Origin: CAZYAK01 sp964645935
GTDB taxonomy: Bacteria > Patescibacteriota > Gracilibacteria > Peribacterales > Peribacteraceae
Reading direction: 5' to 3'
NCBI GenBank assembly: GCA_964645935.1
Contig: CAZYAK010000013.1
Span: 1-28,020 of the forward strand
Length of the DNA stretch: 28,020 nt
A program made the translations under genes and the position numbers. Every line of letters begins with the position of its first letter. The first letter of the stretch is position 1. Shown in pieces: positions 6,824-14,420 of this stretch. The notes beneath the pieces were generated by a model that was not told the origin of the DNA, did no database searches, and saw only the letters and a list, made by a program, of their open reading frames with translations.

Positions 6824-8269
6824 TCACGACCACCTGGCCCCGTCGCGTGCGATCCACGTGTCCGCCGCCTCGGGGCCCGCGGATCCTGCGGGGTAGCGGT
6901 GCAGGGGGGTAGAGGGCTTGTCTAGGTGCGATTGGACAGGATCGATGAGTCGCCACGCGGTGCGCACTTCCTCGAAGCCCAGGAACCAGTGCTTACGGCC
7001 GTGGATGGCCTCCAATAGGAGCAGGCCGTGCTCGGGGAGGCAGTCGCCCATGCACACCAGCGGGTCTTCCAGTACCAGCGGGCGGAAGGCCGGCGTTGTG
7101 CCGCCAATTTTGGTCTGGAGGAAGATGCGCATACCCGCCTCGCCCTGCAAAATGATATCGAGCCGGTTGGGCGTGCTGCCCTCGCCCACGGCTCGTGGCT
7201 CCTGGAACTGCAGCGAGATCCGCGTCTCCTTCTTGCCCAGACGCTTGCCGGACCGGAGGTAGAACGGCACGCCCTGCCAGCGCGACTCCTTACTGAGAAG
7301 CTTGAGAGCAACGAACGTGTTGGTGCGCGAGCCCTCCGCGACGCCGTCTTCGTGGGTGTAGCCCACCACCGTTTCGCCATGCGCGGTGCCGGCGGTGTAC
7401 TGCGCCTGCAGCGCCAGCTCGTCCAGCGACGCGGCGGGCGGGAGGTACAGCTGTTGCAACGCGTTGAAGCGGCTCTCGCGCAGGCCTTCTTCACTGTCCT
7501 TGATGTGCATGGTGAGGAGCGACACCATCATCAGGAGGTGGCTCTGGAACATGTCGCGGAACGTGCCCGTCGATTCGAAGTACCCAGCCCGTCCCTCCAG
7601 GCCGCGGTCCTCCGACGCCGTCACCTGCACGTGATGGATGAGTGTGTTTTTGAACAGGCGCTCGAAGAGCGGGTTCGCGTAGCGCAGGTAGTAGACGTTG
7701 CGGACGGCCTCCTTCCCTAGGTAGTGATCCAGGAGGTAGATCTCGTCCTCCGAGAAGCATGAGAGTAAGTCCTTCTGAAGGTCCTCGTACGAGCCAAGGT
7801 CGTGGCCCACGGGTTTCTCCACAATGCAACGGAAGGCTTCCCCTTCCTTACGAATGCCGCTCTTGGAGGTGTTGTGCAGCACATCAGAGAACACCGAGGG
7901 CGGCACCGAGAGGTACGCCAGGCGCACCGGGTCCTTCCAGCCCTTCTCGATCTGGTCCAGGCGCTTGGCCGCGGACGCATAGTTGGCCAGTGTGCCGTAG
8001 TCGCCCCGGTGGTAGTGCACGTGCGAGAGGAAGTCTTGCACTTTCTTGGCGTTGACCTCCGGCAACTGTGCGCGGATGGACTCGTCCACCAGTGTGCGAA
8101 ACGCTTCATCCGTCATCTCGCTCCGTGCGAAGCCGAGGATCGCGAAGTCAGCGGGGAGGCGCTTCTTGAGCGCGAGGATGTAGAGCGCGGGATAGATCTT
8201 GAGTTTGGCCAGGTTCCCTGAGGCCCCGAAGAGGACGAAGCTGAAGGGTGAAGGGGCGCTGAGGAGCAT
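6824..8269 (-). CDS. zwf: glucose-6-phosphate 1-dehydrogenase
   Basis: Encodes 481 residues, within the usual 480-510. It oxidises glucose 6-phosphate to the lactone that Pgl then opens. The Rossmann motif is FVLFGASGNLAKLKIYPALY. The catalytic region reads IEKPVGHDLGSY and YLLDHYLGKEAVRN, with the expected Asp, His and Lys. The usual GDLAxRK pattern is here GNLAKLK, so Asp and Arg are both replaced; the ARxx segment after the second strand (GFARSE), which contacts the NADP phosphate in characterised enzymes, keeps its Arg. The start at 8269 is chosen because the frame's earlier ATG (8296) lies inside the proposed -10 box and because conserved sequence begins soon after 8269. Confidence 0.95.
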   Translation of the reverse strand: MLLSAPSPFSFVLFGASGNLAKLKIYPALYILALKKRLPADFAILGFARSEMTDEAFRTLVDESIRAQLPEVNAKKVQDFLSHVHYHRGDYGTLANYASAAKRLDQIEKGWKDPVRLAYLSVPPSVFSDVLHNTSKSGIRKEGEAFRCIVEKPVGHDLGSYEDLQKDLLSCFSEDEIYLLDHYLGKEAVRNVYYLRYANPLFERLFKNTLIHHVQVTASEDRGLEGRAGYFESTGTFRDMFQSHLLMMVSLLTMHIKDSEEGLRESRFNALQQLYLPPAASLDELALQAQYTAGTAHGETVVGYTHEDGVAEGSRTNTFVALKLLSKESRWQGVPFYLRSGKRLGKKETRISLQFQEPRAVGEGSTPNRLDIILQGEAGMRIFLQTKIGGTTPAFRPLVLEDPLVCMGDCLPEHGLLLLEAIHGRKHWFLGFEEVRTAWRLIDPVQSHLDKPSTPLHRYPAGSAGPEAADTWIARDGARWS

Positions 8270-8294
8270 GGGGTCGCGGGAAGCCGGAAGGTCC

Positions 8295-8322
8295 ATTGTA
8301 GACGAGGCGACCGTGTCCGCAA
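8295..8322 (-). promoter_or_regulatory. zwf promoter
   Basis: TTGCGG (8317-8322), a 16-base spacer and TACAAT (8295-8300) on the minus strand, 25 bases before the chosen ATG. The strong -10 box supports starting zwf at 8269 rather than further upstream. Confidence 0.5.
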
Positions 8323-8340
8323 TCGGCGGGCATCGTGAAC

Positions 8341-8367
8341 CGGGTCCGTCTCCTGGAGACGGACCCG
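8341..8367 (-). terminator. long perfect hairpin after the 8388 gene
   Basis: CGGGTCCGTCTCC (8341-8353) and its exact complement (8355-8367) flank a single base, giving at least a 12-bp stem. It lies 20 bases beyond the stop of the minus-strand gene at 8388. No T tract follows, so it may act as a 3'-end stabiliser or need a factor to terminate. Its core CGTCTC/GAGACG recurs in the hairpin at 22050-22076. Confidence 0.45.
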
Positions 8368-8387
8368 ATCCCATCGGAACGGCCCGG

Positions 8388-9011
8388 TCAGCGCTTGCGG
8401 ACCACGTTGCGGATCTTCACCTCGCCCTCCAGCGGGCCGGTGAAACCGAACAGCGCGCCGATGAGCCGCGTGCGGTCCTTGTCGTCCTTGAGCTCCTTGC
8501 GGGAGCCGTACTCGTCCTTGAGCACGACCTTGCCGCCGATCGCGACGGCCAACGTCTTGCCGTCGTCGGTGAGCCGGATCTTCTGCCATTCCTTGGTGTC
8601 GAGATCCAGCTTCGCGGTCGCGGTCGCCTGGACCTTCTTGTCGATGACGTAGTCGATCGTCACGCCGTCCTTGCGGACGGTCACCCGCACGCCGTCGAAA
8701 ATGTCGTACGGGGCCTTGTTGGCGCGGTTGGCGTTGCAATGGAGCAGGACGCGCAATTCGCCGTCGTTCTTGGCGAGCAGCGCCTCGACCTCGAGACTGC
8801 CGCTTTTCCAGTCGCTCTTGCTCCAGAGATAGCAGCGGTTCTGCAGGATGACGCCGTCCTTGGCCTGCTTGATGCCGCTGCCCTCGCCGGGGAGGGTGAC
8901 CTGCCAGAGCGCGGGCTCCAGCGTGGCCAGCTTGTCGTGGATGTCGCGGGGCGCTTCGCCGCGGGCGGTCGTCGCCAAGAGCAGCAAGACGGTCAGGGTG
9001 AGGGTTCGCAC
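8388..9011 (-). CDS. secreted jelly-roll-like protein of unknown function
   Basis: Encodes 207 residues from a GTG at 9011. That start is preferred over the TTG at 9038 because AAAGGA stands six bases before it and because it opens directly into a signal peptide (MRTLTL, a hydrophobic stretch, then TARGEA). The mature part is strand-rich (LEVEALLAKNDGELRVLLHC, VRVTVRKDGVTIDYVI, WQKIRLTDDGKTLAVAIGGK). It resembles the concanavalin-A-like jelly-roll of the DUF1080/LamG type that binds or cleaves sugars, but no catalytic residues can be assigned. A Shine-Dalgarno sequence and a strong 3' hairpin set it apart from its mostly leaderless neighbours. Confidence 0.75.
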   Translation of the reverse strand: MRTLTLTVLLLLATTARGEAPRDIHDKLATLEPALWQVTLPGEGSGIKQAKDGVILQNRCYLWSKSDWKSGSLEVEALLAKNDGELRVLLHCNANRANKAPYDIFDGVRVTVRKDGVTIDYVIDKKVQATATAKLDLDTKEWQKIRLTDDGKTLAVAIGGKVVLKDEYGSRKELKDDKDRTRLIGALFGFTGPLEGEVKIRNVVRKR

Positions 9012-9092
9012 GTTCGGTCCTTTCGAGCCGGATTCCAATGAGCATCCTCCACCGAAGCGGTGAAGGGTGGGAGCCTAGCTAAGCGCCCGTCT

Positions 9093-10850
9093 TCAAGCCA
9101 GATGCTCCGGTGGAAACGGGATACGTGTCGACGGATCTGGTCGCCAGCCAGCCCATGCAGTGCGGTCCAGGACGGCGAGAAAATCCGCCGTGCCCGGATG
9201 TGGACTGGCGTACTTCCACGGTTTATACCGCGTCACGAAGTGCGTGATGCGCGCGTCCGCGGCGAGCTGGTCAAAGCGACGATCTTCTCCCGCAGGCGGT
9301 GTCCAGCCATACAGGCGTGCTGCCTCCACAGTGACGTTCCAGTGCGGATCGAGAGGCGTCCACGCACCACCCAGCACTGCATTGAGCCCGTCCTGATCCC
9401 ACCAGCGGATGCACTCGGGATGTGCGGCCGTAAAGTCGATCGTCCTTCTGCCCAGGTTCTCCGCGCGCCAGCGATCGAGATCCAGTACGAGCACGCCGCA
9501 GCTGCAGTACGGCGCAGCCGGATCAAGCCCGACCTCGCGATGGTGCGGGATGGACGCGAGCGTAGGCGAAAAGAGGTCCGCCACCGCTCCCACCGCGCGG
9601 CCCTGGAGATCCGCGCTCCAGAGAAGCGAGAGGTCCGCACGTACGAGCAGGTCACAATCCAGGTAGAGCACGCGCGGCACGCGCGGCAGCAGTTCCGGCA
9701 AGAGCAGCCGGAAGTACGTGGCTGGCTGCATGCCTTGCGTGAGTGGGAGGTGTGCTACGCGCTCCGCGTCCGGCCGCAGAAAACGGACGCGCGCACCGAA
9801 GCCAATCCAGGAATCACGCAGTTTCCGCTGAGTCGCGTCTGTGATGCCGCCGTCCAGCACCGTCACGTCCAGGCGATGGCGCGTCGAGAGCGTCTCCAGG
9901 GCGGATCGCACAGTCACAGCCAGGCCGACCGCATAGTTCTCGTTGCCCGCGAGGACCACCCGCACGGGGAGGCGCGGGCGCAGCAGGCGTGCGACGCGGC
10001 CGGACGCGGACGCTGGGAGCTCGTGCGGGCCGGGAACGGGATCTTCCACGGGAACGGGCGTGCGGTAGTCCTGCGGCACGGAATACCGCAGCGCGATGTC
10101 GCGCAGCTCCTCCGGTGTCATGGGCCGCGGGTCCGACGCGCGTGTCGAGAGCATCTCCCACTGGAAGATCTGCCGAGGCTTGCGGTTGGGCGTACGGCAG
10201 TAGCTCTTCCAGCCGCGCACTACCTTGCGTCGCAGCTGTGCCTCCGTGCGCACTGGCACGTGCGCCAGGAAGAGCGCGTGCGCGGTGAAGACCGGGATCT
10301 CGGCATTGTCCTGCCGCCGGCGGAGCGTGTGGTTCCCCAGCGGCAGGACCGCCTCCGGGTCCAGCGCCAGCGCTCGCGGCACCAGCACCTTGCCGAAGGG
10401 GGGTTCCTCGCGGTCGCGGCGGTGCGTGATGCGCCGGAGCACGTGCGTCTCGGAGGGATTGTCGGAGGGGTCGGGGACGTAGGTACGCCATGGTATGAGC
10501 ACGGGCATGTCCGTTGGCAGTGTGGCGAGCGCGGGTTCGATCGCTCCCCCGTCCGCCGCCAAGAACTCATCGGCATCCAGCGGGAGTATCCACGCGACGC
10601 CGGGAACCGCGGCTGCCTCGCGCAGCATGGCATTGGTCAGCTCCTCTTGGGGGTAGTGCCGCACGCGGCTCGTTCGTAGATCCAGCGGGAACCCCTCGCG
10701 CCGGAGGCGCCGGAGGATACGCGCGGTCCCGTCGTGCGAGCGATGGAGCGTGATGATCATGCGCAAGGCCATCGGCGCGTGCCGTCGTACCCAGGCCTCG
10801 ATGAGGTCCGCTTCGTCGCGCACGATACTGATGGTGACGAGCGACTTCAT
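9093..10850 (-). CDS. two-domain glycosyltransferase (GT2-like plus GT8-like)
   Basis: Encodes 585 residues from the ATG at 10850. Residues 1-270 resemble the Glyco_tranf_2_4/GT2-like domain: LVTISIVRDEADLIEAWVRRH, then WILPLDADEF (the DADE metal site near residue 92) and TAHALFLAHVPV. Residues about 295-585 resemble GT8: VLAGNENYAVGLAVTVRSAL, VLYLDCDLLVRADL (DxD near residue 398), CSCGVLVLDLDRWR, DQDGLNAVL, and the terminal HF..KPW motif. Both halves keep metal-binding acidic motifs, so two successive sugar transfers by one polypeptide are plausible, on a surface glycan of unknown structure. An ATG 21 bases earlier (10871) is possible but would overlap the divergent neighbour's long form. 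No signal peptide. Confidence 0.88.
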   Translation of the reverse strand: MKSLVTISIVRDEADLIEAWVRRHAPMALRMIITLHRSHDGTARILRRLRREGFPLDLRTSRVRHYPQEELTNAMLREAAAVPGVAWILPLDADEFLAADGGAIEPALATLPTDMPVLIPWRTYVPDPSDNPSETHVLRRITHRRDREEPPFGKVLVPRALALDPEAVLPLGNHTLRRRQDNAEIPVFTAHALFLAHVPVRTEAQLRRKVVRGWKSYCRTPNRKPRQIFQWEMLSTRASDPRPMTPEELRDIALRYSVPQDYRTPVPVEDPVPGPHELPASASGRVARLLRPRLPVRVVLAGNENYAVGLAVTVRSALETLSTRHRLDVTVLDGGITDATQRKLRDSWIGFGARVRFLRPDAERVAHLPLTQGMQPATYFRLLLPELLPRVPRVLYLDCDLLVRADLSLLWSADLQGRAVGAVADLFSPTLASIPHHREVGLDPAAPYCSCGVLVLDLDRWRAENLGRRTIDFTAAHPECIRWWDQDGLNAVLGGAWTPLDPHWNVTVEAARLYGWTPPAGEDRRFDQLAADARITHFVTRYKPWKYASPHPGTADFLAVLDRTAWAGWRPDPSTRIPFPPEHLA

Positions 10851-10888
10851 GACGTGCTCAGCGTATGGCATCCGCGGAGCTCGCGCGA

Positions 10889-10897
10889 TGGTATGGT
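10889..10897 (+). promoter_or_regulatory. extended -10 box before the nucleotidyltransferase-like gene
   Basis: TGG-TATGGT on the plus strand, with exactly six bases (ATGCCC) to a GTG at 10904. The arrangement copies that of pgl and is the reason for choosing the GTG start. Confidence 0.4.
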
Positions 10898-10903
10898 ATG
10901 CCC

Positions 10904-12007
10904 GTGCGCGCGTGGGCGGTCCGCCTTCCGGCGATGCGCAGCTCCGGTCGGCACGGGGCGCTCCTGCCGCGTCCGGACACGGTGACGGATGACATCGTGG
11001 CCATCACGCGGGACGCGTATAACGACGCCGCAGACGCCGTCGCCCACGGGCTCTTGGCTGTGCCGGGCGCCGTGTTTGTGGGGATGTTTGGGCGCGTGGG
11101 GTTGCCGGGCATCTCGGATCTCGATCTCCTCTGTGTGTGCGAGGACGGCGCGTACGCAGCGGTGGTCGCGGAAGCGGACGCACTGCGCTCCGCGCACGTG
11201 ATGCGGCGCCAACTCTTCACGCACCAGATCTTCGTGCTCCCACTCTCGATTGTGGCGCTCCGCGAAGTCCTCTTCTTCCGCCAGTCACTCAATCCCGTCA
11301 CACCGCTTGCGGGCGATGCCTCCGTGCTCGGGGAGCCGCGGCCCGCGGATATGGGCCTCGCGGCGGTATCGGCAGCGCTATGGGGCAGCACCTTGTGGCG
11401 CGTGGTACTGGGACTCAGTGCTCGTCCGTGTGGAATGCGGGAGTTGCTCTTGGCCTCACGCACGGCGTCGCGCCAGGCGTCGCTCGTGGCGACGATCCTC
11501 GGCGACGCCGATGCACGCGCCCCACTCGACGCCAATGATCTTGAGCGCGCTGCCGCCGCGAGCACGTTGCCGGGGGAGCGCCCCTTCGCTGTGCTCGGCG
11601 CCTACGCCGCTGCTCTAGGGCGCTGGCGCGCGGCTGACAGGAGATTCCAGGAGGCGTGGTTCGCGGGCGCGTGCGGCAGTCGCGATGCACTTCTTGGCGG
11701 TCACCATATCCGCTTCGATGCCGGGCCCGACGGCCGCGTGCCTTCGGTGCCTCCCTTCTACGCCGACCTCGTCTCGACGCTGCGCCCGCTCTTCCCCGCG
11801 CTCCCACTCCTCCCCCGTTGCATCGCGCCGCGCGCGTGGGACGCGGGACTGCACACGTACGCGGAGGCCGCCGCGGAGGCGCTGCTCTGGGGACGGCGTC
11901 ACACTGGCGATCCGTATGTGCTTTTCCTGCGGGGCGGACGGGGCATGTTCCCCTCGCCCTTCAATGCCATCGACGGGTCACTTGCGTCCGTCCGGGCCGG
12001 GGCATAG
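10904..12007 (+). CDS. nucleotidyltransferase-like protein
   Basis: Encodes 367 residues if started at the GTG at 10904; ATGs at 10865 and 10898 are in frame. The segment VFVGMFGRVGLPGISDLDLLCV near residue 50 resembles the nucleotidyltransferase-fold signature (a glycine-rich turn, then S-D-x-D-hydrophobic), in which the two Asp residues bind metal. The rest is mostly helical and not recognised. An enzyme that adds a nucleotide or another group to a small molecule or glycan is possible; the substrate is unknown. It diverges from a glycosyltransferase, which hints at surface glycan work. The stop codon TAG forms the start of the metK -10 box (TAGGAT). Confidence 0.65.
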   Translation: MRAWAVRLPAMRSSGRHGALLPRPDTVTDDIVAITRDAYNDAADAVAHGLLAVPGAVFVGMFGRVGLPGISDLDLLCVCEDGAYAAVVAEADALRSAHVMRRQLFTHQIFVLPLSIVALREVLFFRQSLNPVTPLAGDASVLGEPRPADMGLAAVSAALWGSTLWRVVLGLSARPCGMRELLLASRTASRQASLVATILGDADARAPLDANDLERAAAASTLPGERPFAVLGAYAAALGRWRAADRRFQEAWFAGACGSRDALLGGHHIRFDAGPDGRVPSVPPFYADLVSTLRPLFPALPLLPRCIAPRAWDAGLHTYAEAAAEALLWGRRHTGDPYVLFLRGGRGMFPSPFNAIDGSLASVRAGA

Positions 12008-12010
12008 GAT
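11982..12010 (+). promoter_or_regulatory. metK promoter
   Basis: TTGCGT (11982-11987), a 17-base spacer and TAGGAT (12005-12010). The predicted start at about 12017 lies just before the riboswitch P1 stem at 12027. The -10 box overlaps the stop codon of the preceding gene. Confidence 0.6.
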
Positions 12011-12026
12011 TCGTCCACATCATCGC

Positions 12027-12129
12027 CTATCCAGAGAGATGCGGAGGGTACTGGCCCGTCAGACGCATCCCCCAACCTTCCGGAGACCCGGAGACGGTGG
12101 GACCTCCAGCCCCGCGAGGGGGAAGATAG
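12027..12129 (+). promoter_or_regulatory. SAM-I (S-box) riboswitch aptamer
   Basis: The four-way junction can be drawn by hand. P1: CTATC (12027-12031) with GATAG (12125-12129). CAGAGAG follows, as in the consensus. P2: ATGCG (12039-12043) with CGCAT (12064-12068), enclosing GGAGGGTA (kink-turn) and the CTGGCCCG loop that forms the pseudoknot in known members. P3: ACC (12075-12077) with GGT (12096-12098) and, inside it, TCCGG with CCGGA. Then CCTCCAGC. P4: CCCC (12110-12113) with GGGG (12118-12121) around GCGA, then GAAGATAG. Sequence and position (directly before metK) agree. It should bind S-adenosylmethionine and lower metK expression. Downstream, CTTCC (12143-12147) can pair with GGAAG (12155-12159), or CGGGAA (12153-12158) with TTTCCG (12166-12171). 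These exclude each other and may form the expression platform, although the T tract is weak. Confidence 0.92.
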
Positions 12130-12189
12130 CTCTCAGTCCACTCTTCCTCATCCGGGAAGGGCGATTTTCCGTTCTCCCCCTCCTCATCC

Positions 12190-13344
12190 ATGTCGCACTT
12201 CTTCACCTCCGAGTCCGTCACTGAGGGCCATCCCGACAAGGTCTGCGACCAGATCTCCGACGCCGTCTTGGACTATGCGCTTAGCAAGGATCCGCAGTCG
12301 CACGTCGCCTGCGAGTGCCTCGCCACCACGGGTCTCGTGGTCGTCGCGGGCGAGATCAAGACCAGCATCTACATTCCTATCGCCGACATCACGCGCGGGA
12401 CGATCCGCGAGATCGGGTACGACGACGCCGTGTATGGCTTCGATCACAAAGCGTGCGCCGTCATGGTGTGTGTGGGCGAGCAGAGCTCGGACATCGACAT
12501 GGGCGTAGCAGAGGCCAAAAAGAAAGAGGAGCAGGGTGCCGGCGACCAGGGTCTGATGTTTGGCTTCGCGTGCGACGAGACACCAGAGCTGATGCCGCTG
12601 CCGATCGCCTTGGCGCACGGCCTCACCCGCAAGCTCGCCGAGGTGCGCAAGGCCAAGGGCCTCAAGTTCCTTCGCCCCGACGGCAAGAGCCAGGTGACGG
12701 TGCAGTATTCCGACGATGGAAAGGTGGAGCGTGTGGACTGCGTGGTGATCTCCACTCAGCACGATGAGAACGTCACCCACGAGCAGATCTGCGCCGACGT
12801 ACGAAAGCACATCATCGAGCCTGTTTGCGGCAAGTACATGGACGCCAAGACCGTGGTGCACATCAACCCCACCGGTCGCTTCGTCATCGGCGGCCCGCCC
12901 GGCGACTGCGGCCTGACGGGACGGAAGATCATCGTGGACACCTACGGCGGCTACGCCCGCCACGGTGGTGGCGCGTTTTCCGGCAAGGACCCGTCCAAGG
13001 TGGACCGTTCCGCTGCGTACGCCGCTCGCTGGGTGGCCAAGCACGTCGTGAAGGCGGGATTGGCCCGGAAGTGCGAGATCCAGGTGGCCTACGCCATTGG
13101 CGTGGCCGCTCCCGTCTCTATCCGAGTGGACACGTTTGGCACGGGCACGGTGTCGGACCGCAAGCTCGAGGACGCCGTCAAGAAGACGTTCGACCTCCGT
13201 CCCGCCGCCATCATCCGGGACCTTGACCTGCTCAAGCCCCAGTACCGCCAGCTCGCCGCGTACGGCCACATGGGCCGTGAGGACTTGGGCGTGAAGTGGG
13301 AGATCTGCGATCGCGTGGATGCCCTCAAAAAGGCCGTGGCCTGA
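12190..13344 (+). CDS. metK: S-adenosylmethionine synthetase
   Basis: Encodes 384 residues, the standard size. It joins ATP and methionine to make SAM, with release of phosphate and diphosphate, in the cytoplasm (tetramer in known members). The visible signatures are FTSESVTEGHPDKVCDQISD at the N-terminus, GAGDQGLMFGFA near residue 117, and GGGAFSGKDPSKVDRS near residue 258. The start at 12190 is the family's usual point. No Shine-Dalgarno sequence precedes it: the 20 bases upstream are pyrimidine-rich. Expression is probably controlled by the SAM-I riboswitch in its 170-base leader, closing a feedback loop on its own product. Its stop lies three bases from that of the opposing ClpP-like gene. 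Confidence 0.97.
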   Translation: MSHFFTSESVTEGHPDKVCDQISDAVLDYALSKDPQSHVACECLATTGLVVVAGEIKTSIYIPIADITRGTIREIGYDDAVYGFDHKACAVMVCVGEQSSDIDMGVAEAKKKEEQGAGDQGLMFGFACDETPELMPLPIALAHGLTRKLAEVRKAKGLKFLRPDGKSQVTVQYSDDGKVERVDCVVISTQHDENVTHEQICADVRKHIIEPVCGKYMDAKTVVHINPTGRFVIGGPPGDCGLTGRKIIVDTYGGYARHGGGAFSGKDPSKVDRSAAYAARWVAKHVVKAGLARKCEIQVAYAIGVAAPVSIRVDTFGTGTVSDRKLEDAVKKTFDLRPAAIIRDLDLLKPQYRQLAAYGHMGREDLGVKWEICDRVDALKKAVA

Positions 13345-13347
13345 GCC

Positions 13348-14352
13348 TCACGCTTGCAGCTCCTTCTGGAGGGCCAGCACCTCCTCCTGGACGATCCGCG
13401 CCGCTTGGTCACCCAAGTGGCGCTTGTCCATGGGGAGGATGACCTGCAGGCCGTTGTTCGGCATACCGAGGATGTCGCCCGCGCCGAGCGTCTCCCGCAG
13501 GCGCCGGACGATGCGCTGACGCACCCGCAGCAGCGTGAAGAAGCGGTCCGACGGACGCTCTATGCCCGTCCTCGCCTCCACACCCGTGCGCTCCACAAAT
13601 GCCGCCGAGAGCACCGCGGCATCGCTGTGCGCCTCCGTCACGAATCCGGGGAGTTCGTCGGCGCGGAACGCCACCTCGCCACGGTGGTTGGCCGGATCGC
13701 GCCGCGCGGCCGCGAGCTTTCGGTTCACGAAGAACCTGCGGATGATCCCGGTGACTTTCCCCAACACAAAGGCGTGCATCCGCTCCGCGTTCACACGCTG
13801 CTCTTCGCGATACGCGGCCAGGCTCTCAGGGGTCAGGTCCGATTCCGTCAAGCCCAAGCTCTCCCAATCCTGCTGCGGCGCGTGCATGAGGATATTCGTC
13901 TCGGTGAGCGCGTGCAGGGCCTGCGCGTTCGCGCCGACCAGCATGCCTACGCTCTCCAGCTTGCGTCCCGCAAATACGGCCGACGTTCCGCCGAGCCGAT
14001 GGCCGCGCGTGAGCGCCTGTGCCAGCGCCTTGAAGACGAGGGCGTCCCCGCCCGGCGTATCCAAGAGGAGCGTGTAATCCGCGGGCTTCCCGAGCACCGT
14101 CTCGCGGAACTCGCGCGGCAGGCGCATGGCGCATTGCTCCGTGTCCTGCAGGAATGCGGCGTTGCCGGGGTGCTGCGCCGCGCTCACCACGTCCGCGCGG
14201 TCATGCTCCAGCGCCGCCAGCACGAGGGCCGAGACGCCTTCCCGGATCAGCGAGATGTTGCCATCCGTGCGGACGTGCAGGGCATCGGAACGCAGCACAT
14301 CGTTGGCCATTGGTGTATCGAAGGCAGCGATGATCTGGTCGAGGCGGGCCAT
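13348..14352 (-). CDS. ClpP-fold serine protease homologue
   Basis: Encodes 334 residues with no signal peptide. Residues 92-175 follow the ClpP/signal-peptide-peptidase-A layout: YTLLLDTPGGDALVFKAL (compare ClpP INSPGG), then AGRKLESVGMLVGANAQ with Ser134 in the place of the catalytic Ser of ASMG, and ETNILMHAPQQ with His157 in the place of the catalytic His of MIHQP. A later GEVAFRADELPGF echoes the FTAEEA segment of such proteases; the third catalytic residue cannot be fixed by eye. The ~90-residue N-terminal and ~80-residue C-terminal additions are unlike ClpP (about 200 residues). Substrate and any ATPase partner are unknown. It has its own promoter at 14363-14390. Confidence 0.72.
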   Translation of the reverse strand: MARLDQIIAAFDTPMANDVLRSDALHVRTDGNISLIREGVSALVLAALEHDRADVVSAAQHPGNAAFLQDTEQCAMRLPREFRETVLGKPADYTLLLDTPGGDALVFKALAQALTRGHRLGGTSAVFAGRKLESVGMLVGANAQALHALTETNILMHAPQQDWESLGLTESDLTPESLAAYREEQRVNAERMHAFVLGKVTGIIRRFFVNRKLAAARRDPANHRGEVAFRADELPGFVTEAHSDAAVLSAAFVERTGVEARTGIERPSDRFFTLLRVRQRIVRRLRETLGAGDILGMPNNGLQVILPMDKRHLGDQAARIVQEEVLALQKELQA

Positions 14353-14362
14353 AAAGATTGAT

Positions 14363-14390
14363 ATAATACTGTATTTCCAAAATAAGGCAA
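14363..14390 (-). promoter_or_regulatory. promoter of the ClpP-like gene
   Basis: TTGCCT (14385-14390), a 16-base spacer and TATTAT (14363-14368) on the minus strand. Only ten bases lie between the -10 box and the ATG at 14352, so the mRNA leader is a few bases at most. It overlaps the region feeding the divergent plus-strand promoter. Confidence 0.6.
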
Positions 14391-14405
14391 TATCCCCAAA
14401 AGGGC

Positions 14406-14414
14406 TGTTATACT
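14406..14414 (+). promoter_or_regulatory. extended -10 promoter of the 14421 operon
   Basis: TGT-TATACT on the plus strand, followed by CCCTCC and then the GTG start at 14421. A 5/6 -10 match with the TGN extension and a six-base gap predicts transcription starting on the GTG itself. Confidence 0.6.
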
Positions 14415-14420
14415 CCCTCC

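Noticed and set aside
9060..10679. Very long plus-strand open frame (539 codons)
   Set aside because: It is antisense to the glycosyltransferase fusion, is Arg/His-rich and low in hydrophobic segments, and shows no domain. High GC makes such shadows long.
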